DNA of 64,000 bases from Solirubrobacter ginsenosidimutans (GTDB lineage: Bacteria; Actinomycetota; Thermoleophilia; Solirubrobacterales; Solirubrobacteraceae): positions 1 to 64,000 of the forward strand of contig NZ_JAPDOD010000002.1 of the NCBI RefSeq assembly GCF_027587205.1. The letters are read 5' to 3'. Positions 54,401 through 62,130 of the stretch are shown here, in pieces; position 1 is the first letter of the stretch, and each line of letters starts with the position of its first letter. The notes beneath the pieces are model-generated. The model was not told the DNA's origin and did not search any database. It saw nothing but the letters and a program-made list of their open reading frames with translations. A program made the position numbers and the translations under genes.

Positions 54401-54742
54401 GGCGTCGGCCTCCTCGCGTGAAGCCAGCGAGCGCGCCAGCCCAACACCGAGACCGCGGTCAACATCGTGGTTTCCCGCGATCACGAACAACCGACTGCGG
54501 TCCAACCGCACCGCGCCGAGCAGCGCCTCGAAGAACGCCGAGGCGATCGCGTACTCCCCCGCCTTTCCCGAGAAACCGACATCCCCGGTCGCGAACACCA
54601 CATCCGGTCGCCGCCCTCGCTCGTACAAGTCACCCACCGAGCGCACAAGCGCATCCAGCACCACGTCGCGGTCATAACCGTCGCCCTGGCGGACATGGAA
54701 ATCAGAGAGATGTAGCCACGTGAGCGCCACGGCGAGCGCCAA
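51395..54742 (-). CDS. Metallophosphoesterase-NB-ARC-TPR protein (STAND NTPase, candidate defence sensor)
   Basis: A 1115-residue cytosolic three-part protein. Residues 8-290 are a calcineurin-like phosphoesterase: HLSDFH (11-16), TGDVGFSG, GNHD (90-93), HHP (211-213) and GHLHE (239-243), all metal ligands present. Residues 350-700 are a STAND/NB-ARC ATPase beginning FVGRKPELEEL, with Walker A GAPGVGKS (381-388) and Walker B LLIFDN (455-460). Residues about 707-1063 are TPR units, including seven near-identical 45-residue repeats. This effector-NTPase-sensor order is that of bacterial NLR-like defence proteins (Avs and relatives). The phosphoesterase is the presumed nuclease or nucleotide-hydrolase effector. 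Function is inferred; no experimental homologue is known to me. Confidence 0.9.
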   Translation of the reverse strand: MALAVALTWLHLSDFHVRQGDGYDRDVVLDALVRSVGDLYERGRRPDVVFATGDVGFSGKAGEYAIASAFFEALLGAVRLDRSRLFVIAGNHDVDRGLGVGLARSLASREEADAYFEPSAPRPHLTQKQGAFEAWYRDFFDGVRDVPVSSCGPVELVEAGGVRLGVLAINSALFCQGDDDHAKLWVGRRPLERALRDLQALGADVRVALIHHPLDWLADGERANVRSLLADGVDVVLRGHLHETDVEQVTSPQGGLVHLVAGAAYQTRRWPNRAMYVTAENGSLEVFPIRFEDSPRPVWTVDPSVFPDAPDYSGRVPLRGPATAEVTAAAASSTPDPSTAAFRSNVPSRRGLAFVGRKPELEELARRLDTAGAERVVVVSGAPGVGKSELAREFARTHRQRYPGGTFFIDATGEAAPVDLTRVAVNHLGVRFAEGLPLEDQCEQALNALSAAPALLIFDNVGSFEAIERWLPRAGMPCHSIITSVAEPREPGWSLLLVEPLGREDSVRLVEALAGESIARTYGTQLASAADGLPVQLCPAAATLAYEQRRGRYPTPDLSLIAEETHTSFSGVYARLGASERLLLHAAAGLNAQRVSQAELRGHLTEALEWSEREYADAVDACLDLHLLQGDQDVTIHQLLAAFVRSHRLDDTLGEQLAAVRAVQFAALGTLAEQLVATPADGTLAAALLGYALTPQLWRDDGPSPSRFDLHLIGQALVEIGQFEQARPWFEQAIEEARQGDVQGRIDHAGLGVSLHQVGYCHFSLGGYEQARPWFEQAVEEARQGDVQGRIDHSTLGRSLHQVGSCYLSLGEYEQALPWFEQAVENKRVGDVHARIDHESLGVSLHTVGSCYFSLGDFEEARPWFEQAVEEARLGDVHGRIDHASVGSSLHTVGSCYLNLGEYEQARPWFERAVEETRWGDVHGRIDHESLGSSLHTVGSCYLSLGEYEQARPWFEQAVEEARLGDVHGRIDHESLGVSLHTLGYCYFSLGEFEQARPWFEQAVEEARLGDVHGRIDHESLGVSLHQVGYCYFSLGEFEQARAWFEQAVEAKRLGGVHGRVDRQSLRTSLVSVADCLRRLGRSDLAPGVESEAEALSDPSSSSGNSAAARAPHPP
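51554..52498 (-). repeat. Seven tandem 135-bp repeats coding TPR units
   Basis: Seven consecutive 45-codon units (residues 749-1063 of the STAND protein) share most bases. Consensus begins ESLGVSLHTVGSCYLSLGE and ends GDVHGRIDH. Such recently amplified repeats are prone to copy-number change by recombination. Confidence 0.9.
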
Positions 54743-54949
54743 CCCTACCCGCGACCCTCACCCCAAACGCAAGCTCGACGAGCACGCCGTCGGCAGCGCT
54801 CACCCCACGACGCGGAAGGTGTACGTGGCACCGATACTGTCCACCGGGTTGGACCGTGGCACCCGAACTGGTGAACCGGTACGTCCGGCCGTTGATGCGG
54901 ATGCTGTCGACGGAGATAGGCCGCGTGTTGTTTGGTTCTACGTGCGCGG
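54743..54949. other. 207-bp spacer with possible remnant of a beta-rich coding sequence
   Basis: No intact gene. On the minus strand a short frame reads DSIRINGRTYRFTSSG and, after a frame change, GATYTFRVVG followed by a stop, which looks like the decayed end of a beta-sandwich protein. Evidence is weak. Confidence 0.25.
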
Positions 54950-55948
54950 TCAGTGTTCCTCAGCCGTGGTGAACTGGGGGACCCGTGCAGCAATCGCGGC
55001 CAACTGGCGGTCATCGGAGATGCCCTGGAAGTCGGCTCGCGGCGTGTAGAGGGTCTCGAGGTCGTCGATCTCGTGTGGCGTGAGCTCGATGTCCAGTGAC
55101 GCCACGGCGTCATCGATTTGCGCGACGCTGCTCGCTCCCACCAACGGGGCGGTGACGACGGGCTTGGAGCGCAGCCAGGCGAGTGCGATCTGGGCGCGGG
55201 TAACTTCGCGGGTCTGCGCGACAGTGCCGATGGCGTCGATGATTGCGCGATCGCTGTCGGCGGTCAGCGGCGTGTAGAGCAGGTCGGCGTAACCGCCGTC
55301 GGTTTGAGCGCGGGTGGTGGCGTTCGCGTCTCCCCACGGGCGGGCGAGGCGGCCGCGGGCCAGCGGGCTCCAGACGATCGTGCCGACGCCTTCGTGGGTG
55401 CACAGCGGGAGCATCTCGCGCTCCTCTTCGCGGGCGAGCAGGTTGTAGTGGTTCTGCATGGAGACGAAGCGGTGCCAGCCGTGTGTGCGCTGGAGGTGCA
55501 GGGCTCGGGAGAACTCCCACGCGGGCATCGAGGAGGCGCCGAGGTAGCGGACCTTGCCGGCGGTGACGAGGTCGCTCAGCGCCTCGAGCGTCTCTTCGAG
55601 AGGGGTGGAGGGGTCGTTGCGGTGCGTCTGATAAAGGTCGATGTAGGCGGTGCCGAGACGCCGGAGGCTGTGGTCGACCTCGGTGAAGATCGCCTTGCGC
55701 GAGAGCCCCTTGCCGTTGGGCGTCGAGCGCATCGGGTGGCGCAACTTGGTCGCGATCACCACGCTGTCGCGGTCGGCGAAGTCCCGCAGCGCGCGGCCGA
55801 GGATCTCTTCGCTGGAACCCTGCGAATAGATGTTGGCGGTGTCGAAGAAGTTGATGCCGGCGTTCAGCGCATGCCGGATGAGCGGTCGCGCCTCGTCCTC
55901 GCCCAACGACCAGATGGGGTGGCCGCGGTCCGGCTCCCCGTAGGTCAT
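54950..55948 (-). pseudogene. Aldo/keto reductase lacking its N-terminal strand
   Basis: A 332-residue frame of the AKR fold with intact downstream motifs: INFFDTANIYSQGSSEEILG (catalytic Asp, Tyr), KLRHP (catalytic Lys), QTHRNDPSTP (His) and SSMPAWEFSRAL (NADPH site region). The typical beginning, about 20 residues with a GRSGLKVS-type first strand, is absent; the frame begins at MTYGEPDRGH, an internal block in relatives. No ribosome site precedes this ATG. It abuts a TetR gene that also lacks its start. Probably inactive, though a truncated soluble protein could be made. Confidence 0.65.
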
Positions 55949-55950
55949 CG

Positions 55951-56469
55951 CGCAACCGCGAGCGGATCCTCGACGCTGCCGGTCAGGCGCTGGCCGCCGA
56001 CCCGTCCACGTCGCTCAACGCGATCGCCAAGCGCGCGAACGTCGGTGCGGGGACCCTCTATCGCCATTTCCCGACGCGTGAGGACCTTGTCCTAGCGCTC
56101 TACCGTCACGAAGTGGAGAACCTCAGCGCCACGGTCGAGGACCTCCTCGCGACACAGCCACCAGCGCGCGCGCTCCGGACGTGGTTCCTTCGCCTTGCCG
56201 ATCTGATCCGGATCAAGCACGGGCTAGGGGACGCCCTCAACACGGCGACCGCGCGCGACGTCATCGACGCGACCTACGCGCCGGTCCTGGGCGCCATTCG
56301 ACGGCTGCTCGACGCCGGCGAGCAGGCCGGAGAGCTACGCCCCGGTTTGGACGAGAGCGACGTGCTGCTCTTGATGGGTTGTCTGTGGCGCGTCCCGGCC
56401 GGGACAGCCGGAAAGGCCCAAGCCGACCGCCTGATCGACACGGTGATCCACGCGCTCCGTCCCGCATAG
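55951..56469 (+). pseudogene. TetR-family regulator missing its start codon
   Basis: The frame encodes a complete TetR DNA-binding domain beginning RNRERILDAAGQALAADP and continuing to TLYRHFPTREDLVLAL, and an AcrR-like ligand domain ending near ALRPA. Between the upstream in-frame stop (55879-55881) and residue RNRE there is no ATG, GTG or TTG, and the first canonical start (56113) would remove the helix-turn-helix. The intergenic region that should separate it from the divergent reductase is gone, so both genes appear clipped by one deletion. Confidence 0.6.
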
Positions 56470-56618
56470 AAGACGTCGGCAGTCCGCCATCGCGAAACCG
56501 CATGAGAACGCGTGCGCCGGCACGAACCGGGACTGTTTGTGGGCAGATCAATCGCGCGAGGAGTAGCTGGTCTGGCGACATAACCCGCCTTCCAGGGCAT
56601 CGCGGGACGCGACGCGCG

Positions 56619-57095
56619 TCAGAGGCGCAGCTTTCGGACGTCTGGCGGTGCAGACCAGTACTCATTCGCTTCGTCGACGAAGGCCTTGAGAAGAGGCCAG
56701 TCGTCGCGTGGAATGTCCGTCCAGAACGCATCGGCGCCCCAGATGTCTCTGGCGTTCTTGCCGAGCATGTAGTACGCCACCGCCGGCCGAATGAGTCGCG
56801 AGCGGGTGAGCAGGGCGACCGTCTCGAGCTGAGCGAGGCAAGCCCTCCGAGCGACTGCCGGCGGGGAGGAAAGGTGGCCCCCGGTGTAGAGCACGCCGAA
56901 GATCTCCGCAAGCGCTGGATCGTCCAGGAGGCGCGTGCCGACGTCCCAGAAGTGCTCCGTCCTCTTGCGCTTGCTGTCGAGCGTGTACTCCCGGGCAACC
57001 TTGATGAAGGTCAGAAGGGCGATGACGGCGAGAACGCCAGCGGGCGCGACGGTCCACCACGGAGGCCCCGCCGAAGAGTTTGCCGCCGCGATCAT
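56619..57095 (-). CDS. Membrane protein of unknown function (DUF4760-like)
   Basis: A protein of about 158 residues with one N-terminal membrane helix (WWTVAPAGVLAVIALLTFIKV) and a helical cytosolic part containing HFWDVGTRLLDDPALAE and LIRPAVAYYMLGKNARDIWGADAFW. The layout (TM then a helical domain with a Trp near the end) resembles DUF4760 proteins. ATG 57095 is chosen; the frame extends to 57212, but that part has no signal features. Base composition is slightly lower in G/C than the neighbours. Function unknown. Confidence 0.6.
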   Translation of the reverse strand: MIAAANSSAGPPWWTVAPAGVLAVIALLTFIKVAREYTLDSKRKRTEHFWDVGTRLLDDPALAEIFGVLYTGGHLSSPPAVARRACLAQLETVALLTRSRLIRPAVAYYMLGKNARDIWGADAFWTDIPRDDWPLLKAFVDEANEYWSAPPDVRKLRL

Positions 57096-57348
57096 CACTA
57101 AGGCGAACACGTTGTGAGCCTCGCGCGTTGACCGGTCGGAACCGTTCAGGACTTGCGCTCCGGCACGGACGATCTCGACATAAGGCCAGTTCGCAGGCAC
57201 GGCTCCGTGCAATGTGACACTCGCCTCACGGCGGGCGTACGCAGCGTATGGATGCGTATGTGCGCGCAGGGCCGGAGGTAGGCGCGCGGGCAGGGTTGAC
57301 GCGCTGCCGCCGCCGGCCGCGGCGCCGCTGTGTGGCTCGTTAGGTGGG
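57096..57348. other. 253-bp spacer without a recognisable gene
   Basis: No credible coding frame is seen on either strand. It holds a short inverted pair TACGCA/TGCGTA (57238-57258). The same hexamer makes up the MarR operator elsewhere in the window, but the spacing differs. Confidence 0.4.
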
Positions 57349-58749
57349 TTAGTTGTCCCACCTCTCTTGCGTGTTGTTGCCGTTGGTGCGCGCCAGCGGC
57401 GGGAGTTCGAGGCCGCCGGCGGGCTTGGCGGACGGACGCTTGTAGCCGGTTGCGGCCTGGACGCTGGAGGGCCGCCAGTGGGTGCCGCCGCGGAGCGTCG
57501 GGACGCTCTCGGCGTTGAGGGTGTCGCTGATGGCTTGCAGCGACATGCCTTGGGCGCGCATCGCGCTGATTCGGCCGCTGAGCTCGGGGTCGTCGCGCAC
57601 CGAGGCGTGGTTGTTAGCGCCGCCGGTCTGCATCGCGGTCAGTCCGGGCCGTGTGCGATCGGCGATCCGGCTGCGTTCCCAGCCGCCGATTTGTATGAGT
57701 GCGCCGGCGGCGAGTTCGCCGGCGGCCGTCGAGGTATCGAGATCGTAGTCGAGCGCGATCACGAACGCCTCGGCCTGGTTGAGCCATTGCAGGAGCTGCG
57801 CGAGTTCGGTGGCCGAGTGGGTGAGGTCGCCGAGGTGGGCGAGCACGAGGCCGGCGACGCGGCCGGCGGCGATCTGGTCGAGCGCGTAGGCGAGCCCGGG
57901 CCGGTCGGTGATGCGTCCGCTGGCCGGCTCGACGTCGTGCACGAGTCGGGTGAGCTGCCAGCCGCGGCGCTCGCACCAGGACCCGACGCTCTGCGCGCCG
58001 GTGTCGAGCTCGCGGTCGCGATCCTTGCCGCGCGCGACCGCGACGTAGCCGACGACGTCGACGGGCGCATGCGCCGGGGGCGGCGTGACCGCCGTCAGCT
58101 GCGCGCGGGGCTCGCCGTCGCGGACGTGGGCGGGCCGCACTGGGCGTGCGCGCAGCTCCGCTCGCACCCAACGGAGGATCGCGGCGAGGCCGAGCATGAG
58201 CATCACCGCCAGCAGCACGAGCCACGTCCGGTCGGCTCGCTCGAGCGGCGCCGACGGCGAGGTTCGGGCGAACGCTCTCGCCTCCTCGGCGGCGCTTGGC
58301 GGGCTCGGTGCCGCCCCGGTCGCGGGCGCGCGGCCCGCCGCGGGGGTCTGGCGCAGGGTCGCGACGCCGCGGGCGTCGACGCGCCCCGTGCGCGACAGGC
58401 CGTGTTTGGTCTGAAACCAGATCACGGCCGCGCGGGTGCGCGCACCGAAGCGGCCGTCGACCGGGCCGGGTCGGTAGCCGCGGCGCAGCAACCGTCGCTG
58501 CACCTCGCGCACGCGCCGCGAGCCGTTCGAACTGGCGTAGCCGCTACCAAGGGCGACGCCGCCCGCCGACCAGCCGCGCGGGAACCGCGCGACGGCATCA
58601 CTGACGCGCTTGGGCAACGGATCGCGGATCTCGCGTCCGTGCCATCCCGCCGCCGCGGGCGGGTCACTGCCGGCGCCGCCGAATGCGGGGGGCGCCGCTA
58701 TGAGGGCGAGCGCCGCGGCGAGCACTGCCAGGGGCCATCTCCGATACAT
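57349..58749 (-). CDS. Peptidoglycan-binding membrane protein with a catalytically dead serine-recombinase domain
   Basis: A 466-residue protein with an unusual architecture. A signal peptide (PPAFG, about residue 24) is followed by a PG_binding_1 domain (75-137, VREVQRRLLRRGYRPGPVDG), a Pro/Ala linker, a membrane helix (176-194, WLVLLAVMLMLGLAAI) with basic residues behind it, and then a resolvase catalytic-fold domain (230-365) plus a recombinase-type helical segment (388-435, LNAESVPTLRGG). The nucleophile region reads GYVAVARG where active enzymes have YxRVS; the DRLSR motif is GDLTH. All known catalytic residues are lost. Predicted: sensing outside, recombinase-like fold inside. It follows the KPV-repeat gene by 78 bp. 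Confidence 0.85.
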   Translation of the reverse strand: MYRRWPLAVLAAALALIAAPPAFGGAGSDPPAAAGWHGREIRDPLPKRVSDAVARFPRGWSAGGVALGSGYASSNGSRRVREVQRRLLRRGYRPGPVDGRFGARTRAAVIWFQTKHGLSRTGRVDARGVATLRQTPAAGRAPATGAAPSPPSAAEEARAFARTSPSAPLERADRTWLVLLAVMLMLGLAAILRWVRAELRARPVRPAHVRDGEPRAQLTAVTPPPAHAPVDVVGYVAVARGKDRDRELDTGAQSVGSWCERRGWQLTRLVHDVEPASGRITDRPGLAYALDQIAAGRVAGLVLAHLGDLTHSATELAQLLQWLNQAEAFVIALDYDLDTSTAAGELAAGALIQIGGWERSRIADRTRPGLTAMQTGGANNHASVRDDPELSGRISAMRAQGMSLQAISDTLNAESVPTLRGGTHWRPSSVQAATGYKRPSAKPAGGLELPPLARTNGNNTQERWDN

Positions 58750-58827
58750 CCTTCATCTCCCAAAAGAGTCGAGCGTGTGCCGACCGGCGCAGACGCCGGT
58801 CGAGGGGCCTGAGAACCGCGACGCGGT

Positions 58828-60372
58828 TCAGCCCGGGCGCTCGAGCAGGGAGATAAACGGCACCGGCCGTGGCATGACCGGTAGCGAGATCAAACGACAG
58901 AAGAAGACGGCGATCGACGCCAGCGCCGCGAGTGACAGCCACAACCCGAGACCGGAGGCAGCCGCGCCCGCGGCCGCGGCGGCCACGCCGCCGGTACCCA
59001 CCGAGCCCGCCGGCACCGGCACCGGGGCCGCCGCGGCGACCGCGGGACCCGATGCCGGGCGCTGTCGGCTGGCGTCGTGAGCGCGACGCACGACCGGCGA
59101 CGCAGCGACGTCGACCCGAGGCCCAGCCAGCGCGGCCACCTGCTCGCTCACGGGCGCCGCGAACGCGTCCTCGGCGCTCAGGTTGCGGTCCACCCGCAGC
59201 GAGGGCGGCCCGAGAGCGACAGGCGCCGCAACGACGGCGGGCGCGGACGCGACACTCATCGGCACGGCGGCTGCGACCTCCGGCGACGACGCGCCACCGG
59301 CGACGGACGCAAACGGCGAACTCGCCGGCACGCCCCGACCCTGATCGGGCGCGTCGACGACCGGCCGGCTCGCCGTCACCGGCTCAGTCGCGACCGACGC
59401 GCCTCGCTCCGCAGCGACCGGCTGAGCTCCGCCCGCCTCGGTGTTCGCGACCGGCCGGTCGACTCCAACGACGGTGTTCGAGGCAGGCATGACCGGCGTA
59501 ATGGCCTCGGCGACGGCCGTCGTGACCGGCTTGGTTGCGTCCGCCAGGACGGTCGTGACCGGCTTCGTCGTCTCGGCCAGGACCGTGGTCACCGGCTTGG
59601 TGGTCTCGGCCAGGACCGTGGTCACGGGCTTGGTGGTCTCGGCGAGCGTGGCCGTGACCGGCTTGGTCGTCTCGGCCAGGACCGTGGTCACGGGCTTGGT
59701 GGTCTCGGCGAGCGTGGCCGTGACCGGCTTGGTCGTCTCGGCGACCGGTTTGGTGGCCTCGGTGACGACCGTCGTGACCGGTTTGGTGGCTTCAGCGACA
59801 GTTGTCGCTACGGGCTCGGTGGCCTTAGCGACGGCGGTTGTGACCGACTTGGTCGTCTCGGCGACCGGCTTGGCCGCCTCGATGATCGGCCTGGCGGCCT
59901 CCGCAGCCGGCTTCGCCGCCTGCGTCACTGGTTTGGCGGCCTCGGCGACCGGCTTGGTGACCTGGGCGGCGGGTTTGACCGTCTCGGTGACGGGCTTGGT
60001 GGCTTCGGCGGCGGACTGGGGCGCCTGCGTCACCGGCTTCACGGCCTCGGCGGCGGGCTGGGCCGCCTGCGTCACCGGCTCCGCGGCCTCGGCGGCGGGT
60101 TTGACCGTCTCGGTGACGGGCTTGGTGGCCTCGGCGGAGGGCTGGGCCGCGTGCGTCACCGGCTCCGCGGACTCGGCGGCGGGTTTCACCGCCTCGGTGA
60201 CGGGCTTGGTGGCCTCGGCGACCGGCTTGACCGCCTCGGCGACCGGAGCCGGCGGCGGGGGGAGTTGGGCTGTGGCGAGGGGCGGGAACCAGGCCGTCAG
60301 CGCGATCGTCGTCGCTGCCGCCAGGAGGGTCCGGCGGCCGAGCCTGCGGATCGTTTCACGCTGTGCTGGCAC
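58828..60372 (-). CDS. Membrane-anchored KPV-repeat rod protein
   Basis: A 514-residue exported, C-terminally anchored protein. The N terminus has a basic signal (RRLGRRTLLAAATTIALTAW) cleaved after TAQ. Residues 44-293 are pure repeats: first 19 units of seven residues (consensus VAEATKP), then ten units of eleven (consensus VTTVLAETTKP) with one stray heptad. Each ends in Pro. A Pro/Ala-rich spacer follows to about 480, then a single C-terminal helix (LWLSLAALASIAVFFCRLI) and a short tail. GTG 60372 is the only start in the region; no good ribosome site. It shares an operon with the peptidoglycan-binding/pseudo-recombinase gene. Confidence 0.8.
   Translation of the reverse strand: MPAQRETIRRLGRRTLLAAATTIALTAWFPPLATAQLPPPPAPVAEAVKPVAEATKPVTEAVKPAAESAEPVTHAAQPSAEATKPVTETVKPAAEAAEPVTQAAQPAAEAVKPVTQAPQSAAEATKPVTETVKPAAQVTKPVAEAAKPVTQAAKPAAEAARPIIEAAKPVAETTKSVTTAVAKATEPVATTVAEATKPVTTVVTEATKPVAETTKPVTATLAETTKPVTTVLAETTKPVTATLAETTKPVTTVLAETTKPVTTVLAETTKPVTTVLADATKPVTTAVAEAITPVMPASNTVVGVDRPVANTEAGGAQPVAAERGASVATEPVTASRPVVDAPDQGRGVPASSPFASVAGGASSPEVAAAVPMSVASAPAVVAAPVALGPPSLRVDRNLSAEDAFAAPVSEQVAALAGPRVDVAASPVVRRAHDASRQRPASGPAVAAAAPVPVPAGSVGTGGVAAAAAGAAASGLGLWLSLAALASIAVFFCRLISLPVMPRPVPFISLLERPG
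59494..60243 (-). repeat. 21-bp then 33-bp tandem coding repeats
   Basis: Codes the heptad and hendecad KPV repeats of the rod protein. The 33-bp units in the 59494-59840 half are nearly identical; the 21-bp units are more diverged, implying that the 33-bp array expanded later. Confidence 0.85.
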
Positions 60373-60678
60373 CCACGTAGGGACTGCATTGGGCAGGAAC
60401 GCCTGTACAGCAGGTTCCCGGTGTGCTGATGCGCTCACGTCCGGTCGGACGATGGCGTCAGGACACTGACCTTCTGCGCGCCGAGTGGCAGGCTCGCCCG
60501 CGAGGGTCAAGCCGGTTGCGGCCGCCGCTCCCGAGTGCATCAGGGAAATCGGATCCCGGCACGGCCCGCGAGCGCCCGCTCGTGCGTTCGATGATGGTCG
60601 ACTGTTCGCGCGTCGTCGCTCATCCTGAGCACAACGTCGAAGGCGACGCTCCCGAGCGATCCGCCCGCTTCGCGGGCC
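60373..60678. other. 306-bp spacer between divergent genes
   Basis: No gene is supported. The minus strand should hold the promoter of the KPV-repeat gene. In the frame of the FKBP remnant the sequence is open from 60595 but has no start codon before 60679 and no signal peptide, so it may be the eroded beginning of that gene. Confidence 0.4.
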
Positions 60679-61411
60679 GTGAACCCAACGTTGAAGCTGC
60701 GGCGGCCGCGTGGCGTGGTGTGGGCCCGCGCGGTGGTCAGCGTCGCCGGCAAGCGTGTCCGGACGGTCGGGCCTGTTGGCGCGCGCCGCTCGATCAAGCT
60801 CACGGGCCTTCCGTCCGGGGCGTTCGTCCTCGCCGTCACAGCGACTGCACGGGGCGGACGTGTCGCGAAGACGACGCGGACCTACCGCGCGTGCGTAGTG
60901 ACAGCGGAACCGGTGCCGACCCCGGCTCCCGTCGCCACGCCTGCACCCACGCCGACGCCGCAACCCCAGCCGTCCGGTCCTATCCGGCCGACGGTCACGG
61001 TCCCGCCGGGCGATCGACCGACGACGCTCGTCACCCAGGACATCACGGTGGGCACCGGCGCCGAGGCGGTCGCGGGCAAGGTCGCGACCGTGCAGTACGT
61101 CGGCGTCGCGTGGTCGACCGGCGCGACGTTCGACGCGACCTGGGACCGCAACATGCCGTGCCTTTGGTTGCTCGGCAACGGCACCGTCATCACCGGGTTT
61201 GAGCAGGGTGTGACCGGGATGCGCGTCGGCGGTCGCCGCGAGCTCATCATCCCCGCCCGATCTCGCGTACGGGCACAACTCGTACCAGCTCATCGGCCCG
61301 GATGAGACGCTCGTCTACGTCGTCGACCTGATCGACGTCCAAGACCCGAGCGGCGCGGGCGTCGTCGCGGACACGAGACGCAGCCGTCGCGCGATTCGTT
61401 CGTCCGACTGA
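60679..61411 (+). pseudogene. FKBP-type peptidyl-prolyl isomerase with a frameshift
   Basis: The first frame encodes a small beta domain, a Pro/Thr linker (PTPAPVATPAPTPTPQP) and most of an FKBP domain with VQYVGVAWSTGATFDATW and VITGFEQGVTGMRVGGRREL. At IIPA the frame should continue DLAYGHNSYQLIGPDETLVY, but one extra base in a C-run (about 61253-61262) shifts it; the correct continuation is in the +1 frame down to the stop at 61409-61411. The gene also lacks a signal peptide and a good start (GTG 60679). Either a sequencing indel or a pseudogene. Confidence 0.8.
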
Positions 61412-61461
61412 GCGGGTTCCGCGCTTCCCGTGTCCGGGGGATCTCGTAGGCTCGGAGGGGT

Positions 61462-62130
61462 ATGCGTTTGATCGTCGCCCGCTGTTCCGTCGCCTACACC
61501 GGCCGCCTCACCGCCCACCTGCCGGAGGCGCTGCGGCTGATCATGCTCAAGGCCGACGGGTCGGTGCTCGTGCACGCCGACGCGGGTGGGTACAAGCCGC
61601 TGAACTGGATGACGCCGCCCACCGCGGTGATCGAGGAGGGCGACACGATCACGGTGCGCAAGATCAAGGGCGAGGACGCGCTGGAGATCACGCTGCACGA
61701 GGTCGTCTCCGACGTCACCCACGTCATGGACTTCGACGCCGACCGGCTGAGCAAGGACGGCGTGGAGGCCGACCTGCAGGTCGCGTTAGCCGAGGCGCCG
61801 CACTTCTGCGGCGAGGGGTTCAGGCTGGTCCGGCGCGAGTGGCCGACCGACATCGGGCCCGTGGACCTGATGTGCCGGGACGCCGAGGACGGGTGGGTCG
61901 CGGTCGAGATCAAGCGCATCGGCACGATCGATGCCGTCGAGCAGCTCTCCCGCTACCTGGAGCGCATCCGTCAGGACCCGGCGAAGTCGAGCTGCAAGGG
62001 CGTGCTCGCGGCGCAATCCGTGAAGCCGCAGGCCCGCGTGTTGGCCGAGTCCCGCGGGCTGGCATGGGTCGAGGTCGACCTTGCCGTGCTCCGCGGCGAG
62101 CGCGAACCGGCGCTCACGCTGTTTATCTGA
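61462..62130 (+). CDS. nucS: Mismatch-specific endonuclease NucS (EndoMS)
   Basis: A 222-residue dimeric nuclease that cuts both strands at base mismatches, the non-canonical mismatch repair of Actinobacteria lacking MutS/MutL. The N-terminal dimerisation/ssDNA domain contains GYKPLNWMTPP; the C-terminal nuclease has the PD-(D/E)XK core with PVDLMC (Asp) and VAVEIKR (Glu-x-Lys). The end, ALTLFI, resembles a beta-clamp-binding tail. A GGAGGGG site lies just before the ATG and a -10-like TAGGCT upstream. Presence supports an actinobacterial origin. Confidence 0.97.
   Translation: MRLIVARCSVAYTGRLTAHLPEALRLIMLKADGSVLVHADAGGYKPLNWMTPPTAVIEEGDTITVRKIKGEDALEITLHEVVSDVTHVMDFDADRLSKDGVEADLQVALAEAPHFCGEGFRLVRREWPTDIGPVDLMCRDAEDGWVAVEIKRIGTIDAVEQLSRYLERIRQDPAKSSCKGVLAAQSVKPQARVLAESRGLAWVEVDLAVLRGEREPALTLFI

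Noticed and set aside
51569..54421. Very long open frame (950 codons) antisense to the STAND gene
   Set aside because: It mirrors the GC-rich third positions and the tandem repeats of the real gene; it has Arg/Ala-rich composition and no domain.
57238..57258. Second MarR operator
   Set aside because: The hexamers TACGCA/TGCGTA are the same, but the spacing is nine bases instead of one and no target gene promoter is evident.
57349..58749. Integrase of a mobile element (serine recombinase)
   Set aside because: The catalytic residues are missing, the domain is tethered to a membrane and wall-binding part, and no att-like repeats or element boundaries were found.
59494..60243. Possible CRISPR-like or minisatellite array
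   Set aside because: The 21- and 33-bp units are coding repeats of the KPV rod protein in one open frame.
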